Shown here piece after piece: positions 16,343-24,466 of a stretch of 64,000 nt of DNA. The notes beneath the pieces are model-generated. The model made no database searches and was not told the origin of the DNA. It saw only the letters and a list, made by a program, of their open reading frames with translations. This DNA is from Bartonella machadoae (GTDB lineage Bacteria; Pseudomonadota; Alphaproteobacteria; Rhizobiales; Rhizobiaceae): NCBI RefSeq assembly GCF_022559585.1, contig NZ_CP087114.1:1219095-1283094 (forward strand), written 5' to 3'. The translations under genes were made by a program, and so were the position numbers. Every line of letters begins with the position of its first letter. The stretch's first letter is position 1.

Positions 16343-16641
16343 AAAGGCGTTCTTAATATAAGATCTACATTCTCTTCGCTTTTATTATTTTCAAAAGTTG
16401 TATGATCATTTTTAAGAGTTCCATGATAAAACTGATTATAAGTAGCTCTTTTTTGAGGATCTTTAAGAGTTTCATAGGCTTCGCAAATTTTTCTGAACTT
16501 TTGTTCAGTTTCCTTATTATTAGGATTATGATCAGGATGATATTGCATAGCTAACTTACGAAAAGCAGATTTTAGCTGCTTATCATTGCATTCGTAGCTT
16601 ACACCAAGAATTCTATAGTAATCATCTTCATTTACTATCAT
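16276..16641 (-). CDS. J-domain (DnaJ-like) protein with C-terminal membrane segment
   Basis: 121 residues. Full J-domain at residues ~7-70: [36 protein letters not shown] with the HPD motif that activates Hsp70, and [20 protein letters not shown]. No G/F region, zinc finger or substrate domain; instead a short linker and a hydrophobic C-terminus ([18 protein letters not shown]), probably a membrane anchor. Opposite in direction to all neighbours. Either a cargo gene or a host dnaJ 5' fragment captured by the phage. It could redirect host DnaK. Confidence 0.75.
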   Translation of the reverse strand: MIVNEDDYYRILGVSYECNDKQLKSAFRKLAMQYHPDHNPNNKETEQKFRKICEAYETLKDPQKRATYNQFYHGTLKNDHTTFENNKSEENVDLILRTPFQKIASFAIQFVIGFIIAIIIF

Positions 16642-16812
16642 TACATATTACTTCTGTATTATTGTTATCTCTATACCATTGTCTAACTGATTCCCTTCGA
16701 ATATATCAATATGTGTTATTTTGATGTTGACAATGTGTTGCAAATCGTATTTAATGACAGCACTGTACTTGGTCGTATTGTATCTAGACGAGGGGCAGTG
16801 CAATGAGGAAAT

Positions 16813-16834
16813 CCCCTCAAATGCGGGGTTTTTT
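16813..16834 (+). terminator. Small terminator upstream of the packaging genes
   Basis: CCCC-TCAAATGC-GGGG followed by TTTTTT. A short stem, so moderate strength; it separates the early region from the packaging operon. Confidence 0.5.
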
Positions 16835-16855
16835 ATTATCGGGAGGGAGTATTTT

Positions 16856-17188
16856 ATGACATCAGAAAATACAGAGCCAACTCCAGCAGTCAAAAGAAAA
16901 TGGATACCACCTAGAGCTGGGATAGGGCGTGTTAAAGGCGTTCCCAATAAAATGACCCGCATTTTAAAAGAGGCAGTGGTGAGGGCTGCTGAAAATGCCG
17001 GCAATAAAATAGGCAATGAGGGTTTAATCTCTTATTTGGAAAAGCAAGCAATGGATTGCCCCGCTGCTTATTTAGCACTGCTTGGTAAGGTGTTGCCTTT
17101 ACAGGTTACTGGTGAGGACGGCGGAGCAGTAAAGATCATAGGGCGTGTTGAAATCGCTCCTTTAATCGATGACGATAAGACAGATTAA
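16856..17188 (+). CDS. Terminase small subunit-like protein
   Basis: 110 residues from MTSENTEPTPAVKRKWIPPR, with a GGGAGGGAG ribosome site. Conserved stretch GRVKGVPNKMTRILKEAVVR and LISYLEKQAMDCPAAYLALL then GKVLPLQVTGEDGG, common in short phage proteins directly before the large terminase. It would recognise phage DNA for packaging. It overlaps the large subunit start by 20 nt. Assignment rests on position and weak similarity. Confidence 0.6.
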   Translation: MTSENTEPTPAVKRKWIPPRAGIGRVKGVPNKMTRILKEAVVRAAENAGNKIGNEGLISYLEKQAMDCPAAYLALLGKVLPLQVTGEDGGAVKIIGRVEIAPLIDDDKTD

Positions 17189-18497
17189 GATAGTACCAAA
17201 ACTGATACCAATCTTTTCAGGCACGGCAGCAGTGCGTGCGGCTTGGGGAGGGCGGGGTTCAGGCAAGACAAGATCATTTGCCTTGATGGCGGCTTTAAAG
17301 GGCTATCAATTTGGTATGGGAGGGATATCGGGGACTATCCTTTGTGCACGTCAATTTCAGAATTCGCTCGCAGAAAGTTCTTTGGAGGAGATCAAACGCG
17401 CTATTGAAGCCCATGATTTCTTAAAGGACTATTATAAGGTTGGGGAGTCTTCAATTAAGTCTCGTGATGGTCGTATCGCCTTTCAGTTTTCAGGTCTAGA
17501 CCGTAATATAGCAAGCATTAAGTCGATGGGGCGTATTTTGCTTTGTTGGGTTGATGAGGCGGAACCGGTCACTGAGACAGCTTGGCAAACGCTAATACCG
17601 ACTTTACGTGAGGAAGGTGAGGGATGGCGTGCAGAATTATGGGTGACGTGGAACCCATTGCGTGAGAATGCGCCGGTTGAGAAGCGGTTTCGCTTTTCCG
17701 ATAATGAGGCGATTAAGCGTGTTGAGATCAACTGGTCAGATAATCCGAAGTTCCCAAAGATCTTAAATGAAGCACGTTTGGATGATCTGAGGAACCGTCC
17801 AGAGAGCTATAAGCATATTTGGGAAGGGGGGTATTTAACCGCTGTTCAGGGTGCTTATTATCAACAAGAGATGTTGGCAGCCGAGCAGGAGGGGCGGATA
17901 GGGCGTGTTTCTCGTGACCCTTTGATGCAGATACGAGCCTTTTGGGATATTGGGGGCACGGGCGCCAAGGCAGATGCGACGGCAATCTGGATAGCACAGT
18001 TTGTAGGTCGCGAAATCAGGGTCCTTGATTATTACGAAGCACAGGGGCAACCGTTATCGGAGCACATAGGCTGGTTGCGTCAAAATGGCTATGAGAAGGC
18101 GTTGATGGTGTTACCCCATGATGGTGCGACCAGAGACCGTGTGCACAATGTGAGTTTTGAGAGCGCCTTGAATGATGCGGGTTTTGAAACGCAGGTTATT
18201 CCCAATCAGGGAGCCGGTGCTGTAAAGATGCGTATAGAGGCAGTGCGACGGATATTACCGTCAATTTGGTTTAACGAAGAGACGACCGTAGCAGGGCGCA
18301 AAGCACTGAATTGGTATCACGAGAAATGGGATGAGAAGCGCAATATTGGTTTGGGCGCAGAGCATGATTGGGCAAGTCATGGGGCAGATGCCTTTGGCTT
18401 AATGTGTGTTGCTTATGAACCACCACCAGAAAGGCAGAAACGAGCAGCCTATAGTAGTAAAAGAGAATATGAGAGCACCTCATGGATGGCAGAATGA
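17169..18497 (+). CDS. Terminase large subunit
   Basis: 442-residue packaging motor: N-terminal ATPase and C-terminal RNase H-like nuclease. Walker A GGRGSGKT at residues 27-34; Walker B ILLCWVDEAEP with D129 E130; nuclease acidic site WDIGGTGAKADATAIW near D260, with further acidic residues around LPHDGATRDR and HDWASHGADAFG. The family is the PBSX/P22-type Terminase_3 group. It cuts concatemers and drives DNA into the prohead through the portal encoded next. Complete, no frameshift. Confidence 0.95.
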   Translation: MTIRQIKIVPKLIPIFSGTAAVRAAWGGRGSGKTRSFALMAALKGYQFGMGGISGTILCARQFQNSLAESSLEEIKRAIEAHDFLKDYYKVGESSIKSRDGRIAFQFSGLDRNIASIKSMGRILLCWVDEAEPVTETAWQTLIPTLREEGEGWRAELWVTWNPLRENAPVEKRFRFSDNEAIKRVEINWSDNPKFPKILNEARLDDLRNRPESYKHIWEGGYLTAVQGAYYQQEMLAAEQEGRIGRVSRDPLMQIRAFWDIGGTGAKADATAIWIAQFVGREIRVLDYYEAQGQPLSEHIGWLRQNGYEKALMVLPHDGATRDRVHNVSFESALNDAGFETQVIPNQGAGAVKMRIEAVRRILPSIWFNEETTVAGRKALNWYHEKWDEKRNIGLGAEHDWASHGADAFGLMCVAYEPPPERQKRAAYSSKREYESTSWMAE

Positions 18498-20506
18498 TGC
18501 AAGATCAAGATGACGAGCGTTTAAAGCAGGAAGACGGCAAGGCTTCTGATCTGTCCAGTGACTGTTTGTTTCGCAAGCTTGTCAGTTGGTACAAAGAAGA
18601 TTTAGAGCATGTGAATAAATGGCGTGAACATGCGCGTGAAGATTTTGCTTTCTACAATGGTGATCAGTGGAATGAGAAGGACTTATCGGTTTTAAAAGAG
18701 CAACGCCGCCCTGTTATGACCTTTAACCGGATTGCCCCGCTTGTGAATGCAGTTGTAGGCTCTGAACGCAATAACAAACGAGAAGTGCAGTTTATTCCGA
18801 GACAAATAGGCAAGGCGTTGCCAAGTGAACTGCTTACCGGAGCAGCGGAATGGTTTCGTGATATGGCACACGCAGAATATGCCGATTCCGATGCTTTTCA
18901 GGATGCTGTCATTTGTGGAATGGGGTGGACCGATACACGGCTTGATTATGAGAATAATCCTGATGGGGAGCCGGTTATCACGCGTTTAGACCCGTTGAAA
19001 ATGGTTTGGGACAGTGCCTCTGTTCAACCAAATTTAACCGATGCGCAACGGATGTGGTATGTTGACCGCAAGCCTTTGGAAGTTGCAAGGCAAATGTTTC
19101 CAAAATCCCATTGGACAGAACTGAATGCAGATTGGGCACGAGATGGTGTTGGTTATGAAGGGGTGCACCATAATGATCTTGAATATTACAGTGATGAGAA
19201 AAGCGTTGATGTTGAGAACGGTCGACGAATGGTCACGCTTGTTGAATGCCGTTGGTTTGAACACGAAACCGCTTACAAGGCACCTGATTTAGAGACAGGA
19301 GAACTTCGTGATTATAGCAAGGAGGAATTTGAACAGCTTTGTTGTATGATGCCGGATATTCAAGGGGTTCAGTTCAATAAAAAGGTTGTGAAACGCGCCT
19401 TTTTGGGCAGGAAGCTTTTGTTAGAGCCTGATCAACCGCTCGTTCCTGCTGGTCAATTGGGTTGGGAGTGTATTACCGGTTATTTTGATAAGATCAACCG
19501 GCAGTTTTATGGTGTTGTGCGACCGACAAAAGACCCGCAACGTTGGGCAAATAAGTACTTTAGTCAGATTATGTATATTCTCAATAGCCAATCCAAGGGT
19601 GGTATCATGGCAGAGCGGGGGGCTTTTGAGAATGAGGCAGAGGCGGCAAGAAGTCTTGCAAGAGCAGACAGTCTTACATGGACTAAACCTAACGCATTGG
19701 CACAAGGTAAAATCCAACCCAAACCTGTAGCACAGTTTCCAGCAGGTTTTTTCCAGCTGTTTAATGAAGCAAAGGAGGCAATCAATCAGGTTACGGGTTT
19801 ATCACCTGAATTTATTGGCACAAGGGAAGTGACACAAGCAGGTATTCTTGAAGCACAAAGGCGTCAATCAAGTCTCAATCTGCTTGCTTGTTTGTTTGAT
19901 GGCTTACGTTTGTATCGTAAGCGGCAAGGAAAGATTATCCTCCATTTGATTCAGAATTATTTGTCAGATGGTCGTTTGGTGAGGATATCAGGGGAAGAGA
20001 ATGCACAATATATTCCCTTAACCCGTGAAGCAGTGATGAGTGTAGATTATGATATTGTTGTTGATGATGCACCGACCAGCCCGAATGAGAAAGAACGTAC
20101 CTTCGGTATTATCACCCAGCTGTTACCGTTGCTTCAAAATGCCATTACACCAGATATCATGCTTGATTTGTTGCGTTATTCGCCTCTACCTGCGTCGTTA
20201 CTCAATCGCGTGAGTGAAAGATTCCAACAGCAACAACAGATGGCACAACAGCAGCAGCAAATGAATCCAGAACAGGAAATGAATTTGCAAGAAAAGCAGC
20301 AAGACATTGCGACAAAAGCGCAAATGCAACAGATGGATTTACAAGGCAAGCAGATAGATCTGTATATGCGTCAGGAAAGAGCGAAATTAGAAGCAGAATT
20401 AATGAAAGAGAAGCATGAATTGGAGCGGCAACGCATTTTGAATGAGCAAATGCACAATCAGATTATGCGGTCCAGAACAGAAGCATATAGAGCACGCAGC
20501 ATTTAG
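18482..20506 (+). CDS. Portal protein (P22-like)
   Basis: 674 residues, close to the length of P22-type portals. Recognised by KWREHAREDFAFYNGDQWNE, RRPVMTFNRIAPLVNAVVGS, RVNKREVQFIPR-like text, RLDPLKMVWDSASVQPNLTD and the C-terminal Gln/Met-rich helical barrel (from about residue 580). It forms the dodecameric ring through which DNA enters and leaves. ATG 18482 or 18494 are both possible; the latter overlaps the terminase stop as ATGA. Followed closely by the scaffold-like gene. Confidence 0.92.
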   Translation: MDGRMMQDQDDERLKQEDGKASDLSSDCLFRKLVSWYKEDLEHVNKWREHAREDFAFYNGDQWNEKDLSVLKEQRRPVMTFNRIAPLVNAVVGSERNNKREVQFIPRQIGKALPSELLTGAAEWFRDMAHAEYADSDAFQDAVICGMGWTDTRLDYENNPDGEPVITRLDPLKMVWDSASVQPNLTDAQRMWYVDRKPLEVARQMFPKSHWTELNADWARDGVGYEGVHHNDLEYYSDEKSVDVENGRRMVTLVECRWFEHETAYKAPDLETGELRDYSKEEFEQLCCMMPDIQGVQFNKKVVKRAFLGRKLLLEPDQPLVPAGQLGWECITGYFDKINRQFYGVVRPTKDPQRWANKYFSQIMYILNSQSKGGIMAERGAFENEAEAARSLARADSLTWTKPNALAQGKIQPKPVAQFPAGFFQLFNEAKEAINQVTGLSPEFIGTREVTQAGILEAQRRQSSLNLLACLFDGLRLYRKRQGKIILHLIQNYLSDGRLVRISGEENAQYIPLTREAVMSVDYDIVVDDAPTSPNEKERTFGIITQLLPLLQNAITPDIMLDLLRYSPLPASLLNRVSERFQQQQQMAQQQQQMNPEQEMNLQEKQQDIATKAQMQQMDLQGKQIDLYMRQERAKLEAELMKEKHELERQRILNEQMHNQIMRSRTEAYRARSI

Positions 20507-20518
20507 AAAGGTGAAAGA

Positions 20519-21418
20519 ATGAATGCACAAATGACTGAAGAGAGTAATGGAATGAATGAAGCTTACCCATTGGATAATCAAGTTTTTGATGATGATGGGC
20601 ATTTTAATGTTAGCAATGAGAGTGAAACCGTTACCAGTGATGATGTGAGTTCTCAAGAGACGGTTTCACAGCCTGTTCATGAACCCTCTGAAATCTCTAC
20701 TTTAGAGCAGCAACGTGCAGAAGAGCAAGCGCGTCAAGCCCGTGAAGCGTTGATGAAGTTTTATAATCCTCAACCACAGGAAACTCCAGTTGTTGAAGGA
20801 GACAATATGCCCCCTGATATGAGTCAGGATATTATCGGCTATATGGCATGGATGGGCAAACGGCTTGAAGAGCAGGATAGGTTTATTCAAGCGCAACAGG
20901 ATGCGCAAAGGCAGGCTTATGAACAACAATATCATGATGCGCATTTAAATCAGTTTTTAGAAAATTCTGTTGCAGCAACCAAGAGTAAGTATAGTGATTT
21001 TGATGCAGCAGCGGATTATCTTTATGAGACACGTGCGAAGCAGTTATCGGCTTGGTCCAAAGTTTATCCAGAGTACGCACAAAAGAGTACGATTGATGCG
21101 ATTATAGGCAATGAATTGCGTACTATAGTAGCGACGTGTGCACAAAAGGGTACAAATCCAGCCGACGAGCTTTATGGGATAGCGCAAAACCTTGGTTATC
21201 AGAACCAAGCGATCCAAGCTAATAATCAGGTTGCAGCGCTTCAAAGCCGTCAGAATTCTGCGAGGACTTTAACAGCATCCGGAGGAGGAGGCAGTACAGG
21301 ACCTCTTTCATTTGAGACGATTAGTGCAATGTCCGATAAAGAGTTTCAAGCATGGTACAGCAATCCAAAGAACCAAGCGCTTATTCGCAAATTGAGTGGT
21401 GCGGATGATGAGGATTAA
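20519..21418 (+). CDS. Putative scaffolding protein
   Basis: 299 residues, acidic, between portal and major capsid. Disordered N-terminus, helical Gln/Glu-rich middle (EQQRAEEQARQAREALMKFY, QDRFIQAQQDAQRQAYEQQY), a Gly-rich hinge (SGGGGSTG) and a compact C-terminal part (SDKEFQAWYSNPKNQALIRK) that may bind coat protein. These are properties of scaffolds of P22-like phages. No sequence signature, so the call rests on position and composition. Confidence 0.65.
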   Translation: MNAQMTEESNGMNEAYPLDNQVFDDDGHFNVSNESETVTSDDVSSQETVSQPVHEPSEISTLEQQRAEEQARQAREALMKFYNPQPQETPVVEGDNMPPDMSQDIIGYMAWMGKRLEEQDRFIQAQQDAQRQAYEQQYHDAHLNQFLENSVAATKSKYSDFDAAADYLYETRAKQLSAWSKVYPEYAQKSTIDAIIGNELRTIVATCAQKGTNPADELYGIAQNLGYQNQAIQANNQVAALQSRQNSARTLTASGGGGSTGPLSFETISAMSDKEFQAWYSNPKNQALIRKLSGADDED

Positions 21419-21466
21419 GTGAACGACTTTTTTAGAGAAGAAGCCGCTTTTGATGCGGGTTTTCCT

Positions 21467-21489
21467 CCGGCTTTTAAGCCGGTTTTTTT
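21467..21489 (+). terminator. Terminator between scaffold and capsid genes
   Basis: CCGGCTT-TT-AAGCCGG (7-bp stem) followed by seven T. Partial read-through would be needed for the capsid gene unless it has its own promoter. Confidence 0.8.
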
Positions 21490-21511
21490 ATAGCAAAGAA
21501 AGGTGAAATAA

Positions 21512-22642
21512 ATGGCAACAACCAATATAGGGATTAATGAACCCCATGCATTAAAAACATGGGCAAGAATGCTGGATGCGGAGGTATCAAAGGCAACCCC
21601 GATTGCTCCATTAATGGGCAAGGGCTCCAATAGCATTATTCAGGTCAAAACAGAGACACAGAAAGGCAAAGGAGATTGTATAACCTTTAGCCTTCGTGCG
21701 CAATTAGCAGGTCGTGGTGTGAGTGAGGGCGAAACGCTTGAAGGAAACGAAGAAGCGCTCCAATTCCTCCATGATAAATTGTATATCAATGAACTCTATC
21801 ATGGCACGCGCATTCCCAATGAAGGGACGATTGATACGCAACGCACTTTGTTTAATTTGCGCGAAGAAGCCAAAAACAGTTTATCGGATTGGTATGCTGA
21901 CCGTTTGAGTTTGATGTTTTTCATTCATGCTTGTGGCTACACAGCCAATAGGCTTCATTTTGAAGGGGATTTGATTGATCTTGACCCACTTTACTATGGG
22001 TTTAATACGCCGATTGCCCCAAGTAGTAAGCGCATTGTGCGTCCAGATAGCAAAACCAAGGATGAAGACCTTACAGAGAAAGCCAAACATAGCTTTAATC
22101 TTAAATTGATCGATGAAGCGGTTCAATGTGCAAAACTTGCAAACCCTAAGATTAGACCGGTTCGTGTGAATGGCGAAAGTGTCTATGTTTTATATTTGCA
22201 TCCCATCCAAGTAACGCAATTGCGTACAAATACAGAAACGGGTCAGTGGCTTGATATTCAGAAAGCAGCTTATACCGGTTCACGTGCTAAAAACCCAATT
22301 TTTGATGGTTCTTTGGGCATGTATAACGGTGTGATTTTACGGGAATCTGAACATGTGACCAATGGTGTCAAATCAACGGATAGTACTCGCGTTGCAGGGG
22401 TTCGTCGTGCTGTTCTTCTTGGAGCCCAGAGCGTTGTTATGGCTTTCGGCAAGGGTTATGGCGATACACGCTATAAGATTGAAGAAGAAACTTTCGATTA
22501 CAAACGTGAATATGGTTTTGGTGTTCATACGATTATAGGCATGAAGAAAACCTGTTTCCAAATGCCCGGAAGAGCCCAAGGCGCACAAGATTTTGGCACG
22601 ATTGTCATTCCCACCTACACCGGTGAAGTTGACGCGAATTAA
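21512..22642 (+). CDS. Major capsid protein, N4-gp56 family
   Basis: 376 residues, HK97-fold coat protein of the N4 gp56 family. Typical text: KTWARMLDAEVSKATPIAPL, GKGDCITFSLRAQLAGRGVS, NELYHGTRIPNEGTIDTQRT, SLSDWYADRLSLMFFIHACG, YVLYLHPIQVTQLRTN and RRAVLLGAQSVVMAFGKGYG. It builds the head shell. The family is common in podophages of alphaproteobacteria, here combined with a P22-like portal and injection tail. Strong ribosome site AAAGGTG. Confidence 0.93.
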   Translation: MATTNIGINEPHALKTWARMLDAEVSKATPIAPLMGKGSNSIIQVKTETQKGKGDCITFSLRAQLAGRGVSEGETLEGNEEALQFLHDKLYINELYHGTRIPNEGTIDTQRTLFNLREEAKNSLSDWYADRLSLMFFIHACGYTANRLHFEGDLIDLDPLYYGFNTPIAPSSKRIVRPDSKTKDEDLTEKAKHSFNLKLIDEAVQCAKLANPKIRPVRVNGESVYVLYLHPIQVTQLRTNTETGQWLDIQKAAYTGSRAKNPIFDGSLGMYNGVILRESEHVTNGVKSTDSTRVAGVRRAVLLGAQSVVMAFGKGYGDTRYKIEEETFDYKREYGFGVHTIIGMKKTCFQMPGRAQGAQDFGTIVIPTYTGEVDAN

Positions 22643-22659
22643 TGAGAAAGGAATAAGAT

Positions 22660-23040
22660 ATGGTCGATGGAGTAAAAGGTCATTTACACGGCAGAGATCT
22701 TCATACGCATCAGGTGAGTTTTTTGCGTTTAAACATCACGCATAAAGATAAGGATTTGACGCGTAAGATTGGAACTTTGCCTCGTGGTGCGATGATACTT
22801 TCGATTAAAGCATTTGTGAAGACAGCGTTTTCGGATGCGAAATTAAAGATTGGCAGCACCTATGGCGGTAATGAGTTTAGCGAAAAGGATATAAAAGCCC
22901 AAGGGTCGCAAGATTTTACACCAACAGATCAAAAATCTTTTGTAGCAGATGATAATGAGATGACCCTTTATGCAACACGAGACAAAACAACAGCCGCTGG
23001 TGAGTGTGTTGTGGTTGTACAATTCGTGACTAATCGTTGA
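22660..23040 (+). CDS. Head decoration-like protein, copy A
   Basis: 126 residues following the capsid gene. Core HGRDLHTHQVSFLRLNITHK, KIGTLPRGAMILSIKAFVKT, AFSDAKLKIGSTYGGNEFS and CVVVVQFVTNR predict a small beta-sandwich. Paralog of the next gene (about 60% alike). Position and size suggest a capsid cement or head-fibre protein, but there is no named family. Twin genes could form alternating decorations. Confidence 0.6.
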   Translation: MVDGVKGHLHGRDLHTHQVSFLRLNITHKDKDLTRKIGTLPRGAMILSIKAFVKTAFSDAKLKIGSTYGGNEFSEKDIKAQGSQDFTPTDQKSFVADDNEMTLYATRDKTTAAGECVVVVQFVTNR

Positions 23041-23052
23041 GAGGGACAGGAC

Positions 23053-23433
23053 ATGGTAGATTGTTTATCAAAACCTTTGCAAGGGAGAGATCTTCATACC
23101 CAGCAAGTAAGCTTTTTACGTCTTAATTTTAGCTATGAAGATAAAGAAAACGCATTGAAAATAGGAACTTTACCTCGAGGCGCTTTAATTACGTCAATTA
23201 AAGTATTCGTCAAGACAGCGTTTTCGGATGCTAAGGTAAAAATAGGGAGCACTGCTGGTGGCAATGAGTTTGGTGAAGCGGAAATCAAACAACAGGCAGT
23301 TAAAGAAGTTAAGCCTACCAATCAAAAAGAGTTTGTCTCTTATGATGAAGAGGTCACGCTTTATGCTAAAGCCGACAAGACAGTACAAGCTGGTCAAGCA
23401 AGTATAGTCGTTGAATTCGTGACCAATCGTTAA
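23053..23433 (+). CDS. Head decoration-like protein, copy B
   Basis: 126 residues, tandem paralog of the previous gene: QGRDLHTQQVSFLRLNFSYE, KIGTLPRGALITSIKVFVKT, AFSDAKVKIGSTAGGNEFGE, ASIVVEFVTNR. Conserved start and end with changes mostly on predicted loops, which fits two decoration subunits that diverged after duplication. Followed by the convergent toxin-antitoxin pair. Confidence 0.6.
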   Translation: MVDCLSKPLQGRDLHTQQVSFLRLNFSYEDKENALKIGTLPRGALITSIKVFVKTAFSDAKVKIGSTAGGNEFGEAEIKQQAVKEVKPTNQKEFVSYDEEVTLYAKADKTVQAGQASIVVEFVTNR

Positions 23434-23468
23434 AGTTGTGATGGGAGACGTCCGTTTCCCTCACGGAT

Positions 23469-23750
23469 TTATGGAGTAGATTGTACGCTTAATTGCAAAT
23501 TAAGGGCAGAGAGCACAGCAACTAAAGTAGAAAGTCTAGGGTCACCCGTTTTGCTAAGGGAGCGATATAAACCACTGCGTTCACGGTTTGTTTCCTTTGC
23601 TAATGCACTCATATTTTGAGCGCGGGCAACGATACCAAGAGCATCTGCGATATGCGCAGCATCACCAGTTTTGAAGGCTTCGTTTAAAAAGACTTCTTGA
23701 GATTCTGGTGTTGTGAGGTGTTTTTCAAAGTTAAAGGTTTTCAATTTCAT
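23469..23750 (-). CDS. Antitoxin of HI1420/HigA-like addiction module
   Basis: 93 residues from MKLKTFNFEKHLTTPESQEV with a GGAGG site. The addiction-module antidote pattern is visible: FLNEAFKTGDAAHIADALGI, VARAQNMSALAKETNRERSG, LYRSLSKTGDPRLSTLVAVL, including an HTH that would bind the operon promoter. A longer frame upstream overlaps the toxin. It lies second in the operon, after the toxin, which is the HigBA order. It would neutralise the toxin and repress the pair. Confidence 0.88.
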   Translation of the reverse strand: MKLKTFNFEKHLTTPESQEVFLNEAFKTGDAAHIADALGIVARAQNMSALAKETNRERSGLYRSLSKTGDPRLSTLVAVLSALNLQLSVQSTP

Positions 23751-24042
23751 TTTTAAGGTCCTCCAAGAGAGATAAGGCTTTTTGAATATCTTTGGATTGT
23801 GTGGATTTGTCACCACCACAAAGCAATATAATGATTTTATTACCTTTTTGAGTGAAATAAATCCTGTAACCCGCGCCATAGTGGATACGTAATTCACCTA
23901 TACCATGAAAAAATTTAACATCACCTAAAAGCCCTGAACGAATTTTATGAAGTCTTGCAAGAATTATATCGGCAGCTTTTCTGTCTTTAAGCTTTTCTAA
24001 CCATTCATCAAATTCATCTGTTGTTTTTATTATCGCTACCAT
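23731..24042 (-). CDS. RelE/ParE-type toxin (HI1419/HigB-like)
   Basis: About 103 residues from MVAIIKTTDEFDEWLEKLKD. The family signature is ARLHKIRSGLLGDVKFFHGI then GELRIHYGAGYRIYFTQKGN and IIILLCGGDKSTQSKDIQKA. These toxins are ribosome-dependent mRNA nucleases. First gene of the pair; overlaps the antitoxin by 20 nt. Its own promoter lies just upstream, so the pair is transcribed from the lysogen against the late operon. Likely an addiction or superinfection-exclusion device. Confidence 0.88.
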   Translation of the reverse strand: MVAIIKTTDEFDEWLEKLKDRKAADIILARLHKIRSGLLGDVKFFHGIGELRIHYGAGYRIYFTQKGNKIIILLCGGDKSTQSKDIQKALSLLEDLKNEIENL

Positions 24043-24048
24043 TTGATT

Positions 24049-24077
24049 ACTATAGTACACAGATGATAATACGTCAA
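24049..24077 (-). promoter_or_regulatory. Promoter of the toxin-antitoxin pair
   Basis: On the minus strand TTGACG (complement of 24072-24077), exactly 17 nt, then TATAGT (complement of 24049-24054), just before the toxin start codon at 24042. The transcript would have almost no leader. Confidence 0.75.
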
Positions 24078-24105
24078 GAATAAATTTCTACTGAAAGGTT
24101 TAATG

Positions 24106-24303
24106 ATGTCACGTCATTATATCACGATAAGGACGGGTGGACCGATACAAGATCGGCAAAATATTGTTCGCCATAGGGGAACATTTGCAAGACTGGTGTC
24201 GGTCATTCAGGATGAGATTGATGATATCGCGGATGAGTATATTCCTCAAATACAAGAAAGTATTTTTGCCGCCATTCGGTTTTGTGAACGTACAACGTAT
24301 TGA
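24106..24303 (+). pseudogene. Head-tail adaptor gene, 5' part (split by island)
   Basis: Begins MSRHYITIRTGGPIQDRQNI with a GAAAGG site and encodes 62 adaptor residues ending QESIFAAIRFCER, then reads three island codons and stops (24303). The rest of the protein resumes at 38914 in the same codon phase with RFCER-ETFYF. The whole would be 234 residues, placed between capsid and packaged-DNA stabilisation genes where P22-like phages have the gp4-type adaptor. As it stands the fragment is too short to work. Confidence 0.8.
24277..24290 (+). repeat. Island attachment site, left
   Basis: CGGTTTTGTGAACG, encoding R-F-C-E-R across the junction. Pairs with 38914-38927. Confidence 0.75.
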
Positions 24304-24415
24304 TTTATAATGATAATTTACTGTTTTGCATATTGAATGAGACCCCCGAATATTGTAAGATTCTCTCAATTCAAATCATCTTATGTTCAATCAATTAAAG
24401 TCACTTATTTGCACG

Positions 24416-24425
24416 TCATAAGTGG
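24416..24425 (+). repeat. Putative island integrase arm site, left
   Basis: TCATAAGTGG, repeated in the same direction near the right island end at 38846-38855. Confidence 0.35.
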
Positions 24426-24466
24426 GGTTGGTGTGTGGGTAAAAAACAGTTTAGAAAGGAACAAAA

